This document shows positions 45,403 to 55,800 of a DNA stretch of 64,000 nucleotides, in pieces. The DNA lies in NCBI RefSeq assembly GCF_016862915.1, contig NZ_BONW01000028.1:248001-312000 (forward strand). Direction: 5' to 3'. This DNA is from Plantactinospora endophytica (lineage in GTDB: Bacteria; Actinomycetota; Actinomycetes; Mycobacteriales; Micromonosporaceae). The position numbers and the translations under genes are program-made. Positions within the stretch are counted from its first letter, which is position 1; the number at the start of each line of letters is the position of its first letter. The notes under the pieces are model-generated. The model was given only the letters and a program-made list of their open reading frames with translations. It did no database searches and had not been told where the DNA came from.

Positions 45403-45404
45403 GC

Positions 45405-45435
45405 GCTATATGTATCGCACCACGATATATATAGC
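45405..45435. promoter_or_regulatory. PadR operator palindrome
   Basis: GCTATATGTATCG (45405-45417) and CGATATATATAGC (45423-45435) form 13-bp arms with one mismatch around CACCA. It is strikingly AT-rich in this genome and is probably superimposed on the -10 of the PadR promoter. Confidence 0.8.
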
Positions 45436-45483
45436 AACGATGTGGCGTGTTGGAGTGGCGGGACCGTCAGGCGGTCCCAAGAA

Positions 45484-45501
45484 GTGGATAACGTTACCTA
45501 C
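45484..45501. promoter_or_regulatory. LacI-type operator-like site near PadR
   Basis: The site holds the AACGTT core (45490-45495) in GTGGATAACGTTACCTAC. It resembles the two operators beside the LacI gene but lies beyond that gene's stop, about 85 bp upstream of the PadR start. Confidence 0.45.
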
Positions 45502-45675
45502 GGTCGCTCGCATCGGAGGTCTCGCTTCCGCCGTCGCCGGGTCGTCAGCGAGGCAAGCCCCAGGACGGTGTTTGCGGCGACAACCGGTCGACGGGGCGAT
45601 TCCGCAGCACCGGTGGCTCCGACCACGTTCCCACGGCAACCCGTCGCGCCTCGGCCGCCGGGTCAGGTGACGCTG

Positions 45676-46719
45676 TCACGACGTGGGTGGCGGGGCGGTC
45701 GTGCGGCGGGTGACGAGGGTGGGGGAGAGCTTGACCTGTGCGGCGGGCCGTTGCCGGTCGGCGATGCGGTCGAGCAGTAGCCGGGCGGCGTTGGCACCGA
45801 TCTGGTGACCGGCCTGGTCGACGCTGGTCAGGGAGATCGGGCGGAAGGCGGCGAAGGTGGTGTTGTCGTAGCCGGCGACGGAGATGTCTTCGGGCACGCG
45901 CAGACCGGCTTCGGCGATGGCGTCGAGAGCGCCCATGGCGACGATGTCCGCGCCGGCGAAGATGGCTGTCGGCCGGACCGGCCGGGCGAGCAGTTGCTGG
46001 GTGCCGAGGTAGCCACCTTCCTGGCTGTAGCTGGTGGAGGCGATGTCGATCTCGTCGGCGAGCCCCTGTGCGCGCATCGCCTGTTGGTAGCCGGCGGCGC
46101 GGATGGCGTTGGGCATCTCGGCGAGGCAGTCCCGGTCGGTCTCGTGGTGCTCGATGTGCGCGATCCGGGTGTGACCGAGTTCGACGAGGTGGTCCACGAC
46201 CAGCGCGGCGCCGGCGAAGTCGTCGTCGGCGACGCTGTCGTAGGCCCGCGACCGGCCGTGCCGACCGACGACGACGGTGGGCACGGTGGCGGCGACGTGG
46301 TCGAGGTGGGCGCGGGTCGAGATGGGCGCGATGAGGATCAGGCCGTCCATGCTGCGGTCGATCATGGCGTGGGTGACCTTCGCCTCGGCGTCCCGGCCGT
46401 TGCAGCCGGGTCCGAGTAGGACCTGGTAGTCGGTGTCGGCGAGGTGGTCGGTGAGGCCGTCGAGGATCTCGGCGAAGAACGGGTTGCGGATGTTGGGCAG
46501 CATCACCCCGATGGTGTAGGTCTGGCCCCGCATGCCCCGCGCGCCGGCATTGGGGCGGTAGCCGAGTTCGGCGATCGCCTGCCGCACCCGGTCGCGCATC
46601 TTCGGGCTCACGCCGTACGCGTTGCGAAGCACCTTGGAGACCGCGGTCGTGGAGACCTGTGCGTGTTGGGCGACGTCGACGATGGTGATCCGCCGGGACG
46701 GCGCCACTGGGGTATCCAT
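45676..46719 (-). CDS. LacI-family repressor of the rhamnoside locus
   Basis: A 347-aa repressor starting at ATG 46719 after GGAGG. The DNA-binding head is ITIVDVAQHAQVSTTAVSKVLRNAYGVSPKMRDRVRQAIAELGYRPN (about 11-57), followed by a periplasmic-binding-like ligand core (TIGVMLPNIRNPFFAEIL, PTAIFAGADIVAMGALDAI, DISVAGYDNTTFAAF). It is divergent from the sugar ABC operon and flanked by AACGTT-centred operators. The ligand is probably a rhamnose-containing sugar. Confidence 0.93.
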   Translation of the reverse strand: MDTPVAPSRRITIVDVAQHAQVSTTAVSKVLRNAYGVSPKMRDRVRQAIAELGYRPNAGARGMRGQTYTIGVMLPNIRNPFFAEILDGLTDHLADTDYQVLLGPGCNGRDAEAKVTHAMIDRSMDGLILIAPISTRAHLDHVAATVPTVVVGRHGRSRAYDSVADDDFAGAALVVDHLVELGHTRIAHIEHHETDRDCLAEMPNAIRAAGYQQAMRAQGLADEIDIASTSYSQEGGYLGTQQLLARPVRPTAIFAGADIVAMGALDAIAEAGLRVPEDISVAGYDNTTFAAFRPISLTSVDQAGHQIGANAARLLLDRIADRQRPAAQVKLSPTLVTRRTTAPPPTS

Positions 46720-46745
46720 GCGGGTTCCTCCGGGCGGCCAGGGGT

Positions 46746-46761
46746 GGGGAACGTTGTCCCG
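46746..46761. promoter_or_regulatory. LacI operator, repressor-gene side
   Basis: TGGGGAACGTTGTCCC has the same TGG-N2-AACGTT-N2-CC plan as the site at 46846. It lies 26 bp upstream of the LacI start, suited to autorepression. Confidence 0.55.
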
Positions 46762-46845
46762 GGAGTTTAATCGGTTCATCTCGCGGCCGACAGGGCGGTC
46801 TCTTGACGTCCAACCGATGAACTTCTAGGGTCAGGCGCAACATCT

Positions 46846-46861
46846 TGGAAAACGTTGCCCA
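46846..46861. promoter_or_regulatory. LacI operator, transporter side
   Basis: TGGAAAACGTTGCCCA, centred 100 bp from the site at 46746 and about 90 bp before the first permease start, is suited to repress the sugar operon. Confidence 0.6.
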
Positions 46862-46942
46862 CTCACTCTCCGTGTTGTCGCGCTGTCGAGATCCTTGGCG
46901 GTGCGACCCGGATGAAACGTTCCAAGGAAGTAGATCCGATAC

Positions 46943-47857
46943 ATGACGACTTCCCCCGACAGACATGGACGGGAACGCCGCCCGGGCTCGGGCAGCACGC
47001 CCCCGTGGTGGTTCGCGGCTCCGGCGATGCTGCTGTTCGCCTTCGTGGTGCTGGTACCGAGCGCACGCGGCGTGTACTACGCCTTCACCGACTGGGACGG
47101 CCTGAGCCCGGACTTCTCCTGGGTCGGGTTCGGCAACTTCACCGACATGGCCGTCGATCCGAACGCCCGGCAGGCGATCTGGCACACCCTGGTCCTCGCG
47201 GTGGCGATCACCATCATCCAGAACGGGGTCGGTCTGCTGCTCGCGCTGGGCGTCAACACGATGATCAAGTCGCGGAACGTGCTGCGGGTGTTCCTGTTCG
47301 CCCCGGCGGTGATCACCCCGATCGTGACCGCGTACCTGTGGCGCAACCTGCTGGGACCGGACGGTGCGGTGAACAGCCTGCTCGGCACGGTCGGCCTGGG
47401 GTCGTGGCGGCAGGACTGGCTGGGTGACCCGCAACTGGCACTCTGGGCGATCGTCGGGGTGATCGTCTGGCAGTTCGCCGGCTACTCGATGGTGATCTTC
47501 CTAGCCGGGCTGCAGTCGGTGCCGAAGGAGATCTACGAGGCTGCCGCGATCGACGGCACCGGGCCGGTACGCCGGTTCTGGTGGGTGGTCCGCCCACTGC
47601 TCGCACCGGCGTTCACGATCAACCTGATGCTCTCCATCATCGGCGGGATCAAGCTGTTCGACCAGGTGTACGCGCTGACCGGAGGCGGCCCCGGGCACGC
47701 CACCGACACGATCTCGACGCTGATCTACAAGGAGGCGTTCACCCTCGGCGAGTTCGGCTACAGCATCGCCCTCGCGGTCGTGTTGACGGTCATCGTCGCG
47801 GTCGCCTCGACCAGCCAGTACTTCGTGCTGTCCCGCAACGAGAGGGCGGCGTCGTGA
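46943..47857 (+). CDS. sugar ABC permease (MalF/LplB type)
   Basis: A 304-aa inner-membrane permease with six membrane segments. The EAA loop is EIYEAAAIDGTGPVRRFWWVVRPLLAP (about 198-224), which docks the ATPase. No ATPase gene is in the locus; a shared MsiK-type ATPase elsewhere in the genome is usual for actinomycete CUT1 transporters. It is the first gene of the LacI-controlled operon. Confidence 0.93.
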   Translation: MTTSPDRHGRERRPGSGSTPPWWFAAPAMLLFAFVVLVPSARGVYYAFTDWDGLSPDFSWVGFGNFTDMAVDPNARQAIWHTLVLAVAITIIQNGVGLLLALGVNTMIKSRNVLRVFLFAPAVITPIVTAYLWRNLLGPDGAVNSLLGTVGLGSWRQDWLGDPQLALWAIVGVIVWQFAGYSMVIFLAGLQSVPKEIYEAAAIDGTGPVRRFWWVVRPLLAPAFTINLMLSIIGGIKLFDQVYALTGGGPGHATDTISTLIYKEAFTLGEFGYSIALAVVLTVIVAVASTSQYFVLSRNERAAS

Positions 47858-48675
47858 ACCGATACCGCTGGCGCACCTTCGCGCTGGAGATGGTGATGAT
47901 CGCCGTCGCGCTGGTCGTCGCCTTCCCGATATACGTCCTGGTCAACCTGGCGATCCGGCCCACCTCCGACACGGGTTCGCCGATCCGGCCGACCAGCAGC
48001 CCGACGCTTACCAACCTGACCCAGGCGTGGCAGGAGGGCGGGCTCGGCGGCGCGTTGGCCAACAGCGTACTGGTGACCACCGCCAGCGTGCTGATCGTCC
48101 TCGCGGTCTCGTCGCTGGCCGCGTACCCGCTGGCCCGGGCGACCGCCAGGTGGTCACGCGGGATGTTCCTGCTGATCATGCTCGGGCTGATCCTGCCGTT
48201 CCAGCTCGCCGCGCTGCCGCTCTACCAGACGATGCGGGACCTCGGCCTGCTCGGCAGCGTCTGGGCGCTGGTCCTGTTCTACGCCGGACTCCAGGTGCCG
48301 TTCACCACCTTCCTCTACGTCGGCTTCATGCGGGCGCTGCCGCGTGACTTCGAGGACGCCGCGATGATCGACGGCTGCCGGCCGCTGGAGGTCTTCCGGT
48401 ACGTCGTCTTCCCGATGCTCAAGCCGATCACGGTGACCGCCCTGGTGCTCAACGCGATCGCGGTGTGGAACGACTTCTTCACCCCGCTGCTGTACCTGTC
48501 CGGCAGCGACCAGCAGACCGTACCCGTGGCGCTGGCCGGCTTCGTCGGGCAGTTCGTTTCGGACTGGAACCTCATCTTCGCCGCGCTCGTGATCAGCATC
48601 GTGCCGATCCTGGCCGTCTACTTCGCGTTGCAGCGCAGCATCATCAACGGCTTCGCCGGAGGACTCAAGGGATGA
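47854..48675 (+). CDS. sugar ABC permease (MalG type)
   Basis: A 273-aa second permease. GTG 47854 overlaps the previous stop (GTGA). Six membrane segments are visible, with the EAA loop DFEDAAMIDGCRPLEVFRYVVFPMLKP (about 167-193). It forms a heterodimer with the preceding permease. Confidence 0.93.
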   Translation: MNRYRWRTFALEMVMIAVALVVAFPIYVLVNLAIRPTSDTGSPIRPTSSPTLTNLTQAWQEGGLGGALANSVLVTTASVLIVLAVSSLAAYPLARATARWSRGMFLLIMLGLILPFQLAALPLYQTMRDLGLLGSVWALVLFYAGLQVPFTTFLYVGFMRALPRDFEDAAMIDGCRPLEVFRYVVFPMLKPITVTALVLNAIAVWNDFFTPLLYLSGSDQQTVPVALAGFVGQFVSDWNLIFAALVISIVPILAVYFALQRSIINGFAGGLKG

Positions 48676-51368
48676 CACCGTACGACCTGACGACGGAGCA
48701 GCGACGCGAGCCGCTCGGCCTGGGGGAGCCACGCCCACGGCTGTCCTGGAAGCTGGCGTCGACCCGGCGGGGCGCGGCGCAGACCGCGTACCGGATCACC
48801 GCCGCCGAACGCGCGGCCGACCTGGACGACCCGGAACGCCTGGTCTGGGACAGCGGGCGGCGCGACTGCGTGGACAGCATCGGCGTGCAGTGGGACGGCC
48901 CGGTACTGCGGTCGGCGACCCGGTACCACTGGCGGGTCGAGGTCTGGGACGAGTCCGGCGCCCCGGCCGGGGCGGCCCGGACCTGGTTCGAGACGGGCCT
49001 GCTGCACCGCGACGAGTGGACCGCCGGGTGGGTGGGGCGGGACCCGCTGGCGCTGCCGTACGCCGACCCGCCCGGCGACGACGTGCAGACCGAGTCCTCC
49101 CTGGTGGCGCCGCCGCTGTATCTGCGCCACGAGTTCCACCTGCCCCGGCCGCCGGTGCGCGCCCGGCTCTACGCGACCGCCCGCGGCGTCTACCAGCCAC
49201 GGCTCAACGGCGTACGCGTCGGCGACCTGGAACTCGCGCCCGGTTGGACGGAGTACCACCACCGGCAGCAGTACCAGACCTACGACGTCACCGGTCAGGT
49301 GGGCGAGGGCGCCAACGTGCTGGCCGCGATCGTGGCGGACGGCTGGTGGTGCGGGTTCGTCGGCTTCGACGCCCGCCGTCCGGCCCGGCACTACGGCGAG
49401 CAGCCGGCCTTCCTGGCCCAGTTGGTCGTCGACTTCGCCGACGGCTCCCGGCAGGTGGTCGCCACCGGTTCCGGCTGGACCGAGCGTCCGGGTGCGATCC
49501 GCGTCGCGGACCTGCTGATGGGCGAGCAGGTCGACGCCCGCCAGCACGTCCCGGGCTGGGATACCGTCGGCCGGCCCGAGGGGTTCGTGCCGGCGGGGGT
49601 GCTCGACACCGTGCCCGGTCCGCTGGTCGCCGAGCCGGACGAGCCGATCCGGGTCACCCGGGAGCTGCCCGCCGTCGACGTGCGGCGGACCGGACCGGGC
49701 CGCTTCGTTGTCGACTTCGGTCAGAACCTGGTCGGCCGTGTCCGCCTCACCCTGCGCGACACGGTGCCGGGCCGGCGGATCGTGCTGCGCCACGCCGAGG
49801 TCCTCGACGGCGGCGAACCGTACCTGGACAACCTGCGCCGGGCCCGGGCCACCGACGTCTACGTCACGGCCGGCGAGCCGGTGGAGGTGTTCGAGCCGCA
49901 GTTCACCTTCCACGGCTTCCGCTACCTGGAGGTCGACAACCACCCGGGCGAACTGCGGGCCGCCGACGTGACCGCCCGGGTACTGCACAACGACATGCCG
50001 TTCACCGGCCGGTTCGAGTGCTCCGACCCGCTGGTCGACCAGTTGCAGTCGAACATCACCTGGGGCCAGCGGGGCAACTTCCTGGCGGTACCGACCGACT
50101 GCCCGCAGCGGGACGAGCGGCTGGGCTGGCTCGCCGACGCGCAGATCTTCGCGCCCACCGCCAGCCGTAACGCCGACGTGTCCGCGTTCTTCGCCCGCTG
50201 GCTGCGCGACGTGGTCGACGGGCAGGACGCCGACGGCGCGTTCCGCGACGTCGCGCCGGTCGTCTCCGTCACCCGAGAGGCCGCGCCCGCCTGGGGCGAC
50301 GCGGGCGTGATCATCCCCTGGCACCTGTGGCGCACGTACGGCGACCGCCGCGCTCTCGAACGCAGCTTCGGCGCGATGCTCGGCTGGGTCCGCTACGTGC
50401 ACCGGCACAACCCGGACCTGCGGTGGCGGCACCGCACCGGCAACTCCTACGGCGACTGGCTCCAGGTCGACGCGACCACACCTCGGGACCTGCTGGCGAC
50501 CGCCTACTTCGCGCACAGCGCCCACCTCGTCGCGCAGGCGGCGCAGGTACTGGGCCGGCACGACGAGGCGACCGAGATGCGGGCCCTGCACAGCGGAATC
50601 CGAGCGGCGTTCGTCGACGCGTACGTCCACGACGACGGCTCGGTCGAGGGCGGCACCCAGACCGGTTACCTGCTCGCACTGGCGTTCGGGCTACTGCCGC
50701 AGCGGCTGGTACCGGCGGCGGTGGAGCACCTGGCCGCCGACGTCGAGAAGCGGAACTACCGGCTCAGTACCGGATTCGTCGGCGTAGCGCTGCTCTGCCC
50801 GGTACTCGCCGAACACGGCCGGGCCGATCTCGCCTACGCCCTGCTGCACCAGGACGAGTACCCGTCCTGGGGGTACTCGATCCGGCACGGCGCGACCACG
50901 ATCTGGGAGCGCTGGGACGGCTGGACCGACCATGCCGGGTTCCAGTCGCCGGCGATGAACTCGTTCAACCACTACAGCCTCGGCAGCGTCGGCGACTGGC
51001 TCTTCGGCCGGGTCGCCGGCATCGACCAGACCGCGTCGTCGGTGGCGTACCGCGAACTGCTGCTCCGGCCACTGCCCGGCGGCCGGCTGACCTGGGCCCG
51101 CGCCGAACAGGAGACCGTACGAGGACGGGTCGCCTGCGGCTGGTCGATCGAAGACGGCCGGATCACCGTGACCGCCACGGTGCCGCCCGGCAGCACCGCA
51201 CTGCTGGAGATCCCGACCTCCGACCCGGACAGCGTCCGTGAAGACGGCGCACCGGTGGCCGGTCGGCCGGGAGTGCTCAGGGTCGAGCCGGCAGCCGTTG
51301 GGGTCGCCCTGCGGCTGGCGTCCGGCCGCTACACCGTCAGCGCCACCGCACCCGGCGCGACCACCTAA
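48672..51368 (+). CDS. cytosolic alpha-L-rhamnosidase, GH78
   Basis: An 898-aa intracellular GH78 enzyme; it has no signal peptide. ATG 48672 overlaps the permease stop (ATGA). Beta-rich N-terminal domains (about 1-430: RLSWKL, FETGLLHRDEWTAGWVG, YHWRVEVWD) precede the (alpha/alpha)6 barrel. The barrel carries the family motif D476-CPQRDERLGWL and a probable general base E746 in TTIWERWDGWT. A C-terminal beta domain ends the chain. It removes alpha-L-rhamnose from oligosaccharides imported by the adjacent transporter. Confidence 0.93.
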   Translation: MTPYDLTTEQRREPLGLGEPRPRLSWKLASTRRGAAQTAYRITAAERAADLDDPERLVWDSGRRDCVDSIGVQWDGPVLRSATRYHWRVEVWDESGAPAGAARTWFETGLLHRDEWTAGWVGRDPLALPYADPPGDDVQTESSLVAPPLYLRHEFHLPRPPVRARLYATARGVYQPRLNGVRVGDLELAPGWTEYHHRQQYQTYDVTGQVGEGANVLAAIVADGWWCGFVGFDARRPARHYGEQPAFLAQLVVDFADGSRQVVATGSGWTERPGAIRVADLLMGEQVDARQHVPGWDTVGRPEGFVPAGVLDTVPGPLVAEPDEPIRVTRELPAVDVRRTGPGRFVVDFGQNLVGRVRLTLRDTVPGRRIVLRHAEVLDGGEPYLDNLRRARATDVYVTAGEPVEVFEPQFTFHGFRYLEVDNHPGELRAADVTARVLHNDMPFTGRFECSDPLVDQLQSNITWGQRGNFLAVPTDCPQRDERLGWLADAQIFAPTASRNADVSAFFARWLRDVVDGQDADGAFRDVAPVVSVTREAAPAWGDAGVIIPWHLWRTYGDRRALERSFGAMLGWVRYVHRHNPDLRWRHRTGNSYGDWLQVDATTPRDLLATAYFAHSAHLVAQAAQVLGRHDEATEMRALHSGIRAAFVDAYVHDDGSVEGGTQTGYLLALAFGLLPQRLVPAAVEHLAADVEKRNYRLSTGFVGVALLCPVLAEHGRADLAYALLHQDEYPSWGYSIRHGATTIWERWDGWTDHAGFQSPAMNSFNHYSLGSVGDWLFGRVAGIDQTASSVAYRELLLRPLPGGRLTWARAEQETVRGRVACGWSIEDGRITVTATVPPGSTALLEIPTSDPDSVREDGAPVAGRPGVLRVEPAAVGVALRLASGRYTVSATAPGATT

Positions 51369-51395
51369 CCGCTCCTTCCCCCCATGGGAGTCACC

Positions 51396-52661
51396 ATGAA
51401 GATACGCACCCTTGCGGCCGTGGCAGCCGCCGTCACCGTGGCGAGCCTGCTCGCCGCGTGCAGCAGCGGCACCAACGCCGGCTCCGGCGGCGGCGACGGC
51501 AAGACCCTCACCCTCGCCTCGGTCGACCAGGGCTCGATCGAGGACGTCGTCAAGGCATTCGAGGCCGCCAACCCGGGCGTGAAGGTCAACTTCACCACCA
51601 GTGGGGCCGACCAGTACCAGCAGCAGATCCGTACCCAACTCGCCTCCGGTACCGCGCCGGACGTGATGACGGTCTGGCCGGGCAACGGCAACCCCGGCGC
51701 CACGTACGTGCTGGCCAAGCCCGGCTACCTGCTGGATCTGTCCGACCAGCCGTGGGCGGCCAAGCTGCCGGACGCGGTCCGCCGCGTCGCCCAGTACGAG
51801 GGCAGGACCTACAACGCGCTCTTCGGCCTCAACGGCATCGGCGCCCTCTACAACGAACAGGCCATGCAGAAGGTCGGCCTACAGCCGCCGGGCACCTGGA
51901 CCGACCTGCTGGCGTTCTGCAAGGCGGCCACCGCCAAGGGCACCCCCGCGTTCGCCCTAGGCATCCAGGACAACTGGGTCACCCAACTGGTGCTGTACGC
52001 GCTGGTCGCCACCACCGTCCACGCCGCCGACCGGGACTTCGACACCAAGATGCAGGCCGGCCAGGCCAGCTTCGCCAACTCGCCCTGGACGACAGCGATG
52101 GCGAAATACCAGGAGATGAACGCCAGCGGCTGCTTCCAGCGCAACCCGCTCGGCACCAGCTACGAGGCCAGCCAGGAACTCGCCGCCACCGGCAAGACCC
52201 TCGGCATCATCCAGGGCAACTGGGTCGTCGCCCTACTCAAGGGCAAGAACCCGGCCAGCACCTACGTCCTCAAGCCGCTGCCCGCCACCGACGACCCCGC
52301 GTCGTTCTTCATGCCCGCCGCAGCCGGCGCCGGCTACGGCGTCAACGCCAAGGCGAAGAACAAGGACCTCGCGCTGAAGTTCGTCAACTTCGTCATGTCG
52401 CCGGAGGGCATGAAGGTGTTCAACGGCAAGCAGGGCAGCCTGCCGTCGCTGCCCGACAGCGGCTCCGCCGTCGATCCGGGCATCGCGGAACTGAACACCT
52501 TCATCCAGGGCAACCGGACGGTGCCGTTCATGGACCAGCTCTGGCCCAACGCCAAGGTGCAGCAGACCATGCTCTCCGGCCTACAGGAGATCTTCAGCAA
52601 CCAGTCCACCGCGGACAAGGTCCTCGCGGCGATGGACGCCGACTACAGGTCCGGCAGCTAG
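51396..52661 (+). CDS. sugar-binding lipoprotein of the ABC importer
   Basis: A 421-aa extracellular solute-binding protein (family 1). The signal ends in lipobox LLAAC at about residue 23-27. The mature part starts with a Ser/Gly tail, then TLTLASVDQGSIEDVVKAFEAANPGVKVNF, typical of CUT1 binding proteins. ATG 51396 has GGGAG five bases upstream; an in-frame ATG 12 bases earlier lies in that site. It delivers the oligosaccharide to the two permeases. Confidence 0.93.
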   Translation: MKIRTLAAVAAAVTVASLLAACSSGTNAGSGGGDGKTLTLASVDQGSIEDVVKAFEAANPGVKVNFTTSGADQYQQQIRTQLASGTAPDVMTVWPGNGNPGATYVLAKPGYLLDLSDQPWAAKLPDAVRRVAQYEGRTYNALFGLNGIGALYNEQAMQKVGLQPPGTWTDLLAFCKAATAKGTPAFALGIQDNWVTQLVLYALVATTVHAADRDFDTKMQAGQASFANSPWTTAMAKYQEMNASGCFQRNPLGTSYEASQELAATGKTLGIIQGNWVVALLKGKNPASTYVLKPLPATDDPASFFMPAAAGAGYGVNAKAKNKDLALKFVNFVMSPEGMKVFNGKQGSLPSLPDSGSAVDPGIAELNTFIQGNRTVPFMDQLWPNAKVQQTMLSGLQEIFSNQSTADKVLAAMDADYRSGS

Positions 52662-52689
52662 CCCCGACGTCCTCCGGACCGCACCGGCT

Positions 52690-52714
52690 CCGTCGGCGGC
52701 GCCACCGCCGACGG
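52690..52714 (+). terminator. hairpin between binding protein and secreted rhamnosidase
   Basis: CCGTCGGCGG (52690-52699) pairs perfectly with CCGCCGACGG (52705-52714) around a 5-nt loop, 28 bp after the stop. It probably ends or attenuates the transport transcript. Confidence 0.65.
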
Positions 52715-52862
52715 GGTCACCTCCACGGCACCGACCGGGCAGCCCGCACTCCACCCGTACCGGTCTGGTGCGGCCCGCCGCACAGCACCACCAGGACGAC
52801 CGATCAGACGTACGACGGCACTCGCCGGCGCCTGAGGTGGCCGGCGACAAGGGAGGGCACCA

Positions 52863-55800
52863 GTGTCAACAGCCAGGAATCGTCGGCGCGTGCTGGCGGG
52901 CGTAGGGGTCTGCGTGACCCTGCTCGCGTCGCAGGCGCTCCACCCGGCCCCGGCCGCCGGGCACAGCAGCGACCAACCCCAGGTCCAAGCCGTCAACCTA
53001 CAGGTCGACGGCCGCCACGACGAACCGCTCGGCATCGACAACCCCGCGCCGACCCTCGGCTGGCAGATCGCCGAGACCCGGGCCGCCACGAGCCACCCGT
53101 GCCACCGACGACACTCCCGGGCGGCATGCCCCGGCGACCGGCAGACCGCCTACCAGATCCGGGTTGCGGGCAGCGAGCGTGACCTCCGGCGCGGCCGACT
53201 GCTCTGGGACTCCGGCAAGGTGGCCTCCGACCGGCAGACAAGCGTCGCCTACGCTGGCCGGCCGCTCGCCTCCCGGCAGCAGGTGGTGTGGCAGGTCCGG
53301 GTCTGGGACGCCGACCGACGGGCCTCCGACTGGAGCCGGACGTCCGGCTGGGAGATGGGTCTGCTCGCGCCGGCCGACTGGGGTTCGGCGCGCTGGATCG
53401 AGTACCCCGGCCGCACCGAGAACCAGCCGATGCCGATCCTCGCCCGCCAGTTCACCGTCGACCACCGCCGCACGGTCACCGCTGCCCGCCTCTACCTGTC
53501 CGGCGTCGGCCTGCACAAGCCCACCCTCAACGGCCGCACCCTCACCGACGAGGTCCTCGCGCCCGGCAACTCCAACTACCAGCTCTCCAGCGAGTACCGT
53601 GGCTACGACGTCACCGAGCAGCTACGCAGGGGCGGCAACACCCTCGGCGTACAGCTCGGCAACGGACCCGCGTACGTGCGCCGCAGTGTCACCAACCCGG
53701 CGGTCGGGCGCACCGCGCCGTACTCGTGGTGGCAGAGCCAGCTCAAGGGCAGCGGCATTCTGGTCGCCGACGCCGAGGCCGGCACCACCACCGTCAAACT
53801 CGACAACGTCGCCAACTACCACGTCGGCGGGACGATCAACGTCGACACCGGCGAGGGCGGCGACCGCCTCGAATCCCGGGTCATCACCGCGATCGGCACC
53901 GCCGGTCCGGACGGCACCGGCGTCACCCTCACCCCGCCGCTGACCAAATCACACCTGGCCGGTGTGCTGGTGACCGGATCGGGCAACAACATCGCGGCCA
54001 GCGACGCGAGCGCGGGTGCGGCCGTCACCCCGCGCCTGATCGCCCGGCTGGAAATCTCCTACACCAACGGCAGCAGCGACGTCATCGTCTCCGACCGGCG
54101 CTGGCGGGCCGCCCTCGGACCGCTGGTCACCGACGCCTGGTACTCCGGCGCCGACTACGACGCCCGCCGCGAGCAGCCCGGCTGGGACCAGCCCGGCTCC
54201 GACCTGTCGGCTACCGGGAAACGGCGCGACGGCACCGCCACCGGCTGGATCGACGCGGGTATCGCCCCGCCGCCGAACCTGGCCACCAGGCTCGTCGCCC
54301 GCGCCGCCGAACCGATCAAGGTCGTCGAGACGTTCACCCCGGTCGCGATGACCAATCCCGCCCCCGGCACCTGGGTCTTCGACTTCGGGCAGAACATCGT
54401 CGGCTGGCCCGAGCTGCGCCTGCGGGGCGTGCCGGCCGGCACCACCGTGCGGATGTCACCGGCCGAGTCACTCGCCCCGGACGGCACGGTCGACCAGGCG
54501 TCACTGCGCGGCGGCGGTGGAAGCCGGGGCGTCGACCTGTTCAACACGTACACCAGCGCCGGGCTGCCGGGCGGCGAGACCTGGCATCCGGACTTCAACT
54601 ACTTCGGCATGCAGTGGGTCCAGGTCACCGGCCTGCCCGAGGGGTACGTACCGACGAAGGACACGATCAGGGGACTGCGGCTGCAGGCGGCCACCCCGGT
54701 CGCCGGTGCGGTGGTCACCTCGAACGCCCGGATCAACCGGATCAACACGATGGCCCGCTACTCGTTCGCCGGCAACGTCATGTCGGTCTTCACCGACTGC
54801 CCCGGCCGGGAGAAGCTCTCCTATCCGGCGGACTACACCATGCCGATGGGGGCGATCCACCGCAACCATCAGCTCGCCGCGTACCTGCGCACGACCATGC
54901 ACCACCTGGTCGAGGGACAGTCCCGGGCGGACACCCCGATGTTCGGCAACGTGGCCCTCAAGACCCCGGTCTACGACTGGGGCTACAGCGGGCGCTTCGG
55001 AGACGAGATCAACTGGGGCAACGCGATAATCCTCGTCCCGGCGATGCTCTACGAGCTCTACGGCGACACCCAGACCATGACCCGCTACTACGACCACATG
55101 ACCACGTTCGCCGACTACATCCAGCGGCAGAAGGTCGGCACCGGTGCCGACGCGCACATCGTCGACGCCGCCCTCGCCGACTGGGTCTCGGCCGAGCAGA
55201 CCTCCGGCCGGATCACCGGTACCTGGGGGTACTACGTGATGATCAGCAAGCTCGCCATGATGGCGAAGCTGACCGGACACACCGCCGACGCCGAGAAGTA
55301 CGCGGCGCTGGCCGGGGAGATCAAGGCAGCGTTCAACGCCCACTTCTACAACAGCACGCTGCGCCGCTACACCTCGGCCGGCAACGCCGGCACCACCGGC
55401 GCCACCCAGTCGGCGCAGGCCCTCGCCCTCGATGCCGGGCTGGTCCCGGACAGCGAGCGCGGCGCCGTCCTGGACGCGCTGGTCGAACTGGTCTACGCCT
55501 TCCATCCCAGCGGAGACGGGCCGCACTTCAGCGGCGGCACGATCGGCATGGCGCCGACCGTGCGGGCGCTGGCCGCGGCCGGGCGCGACGACGTGCTGTG
55601 GGACCTGCTCCAGGAGGACGATCAGCCCAGCTACGGCTACTTCATGGAGTCCACCACCGCCAACCCGGGCGGCATGACGACGATGGGGGAGCGGTGGAAC
55701 CGCGGCGACTCGAAGAACCACATGATCCTCGCCCAGATCGAGGAGTGGTTCCACAGCGGAATCGTCGGCATCCGGGAGGCCGCCGGCTCGACCGCGTACC

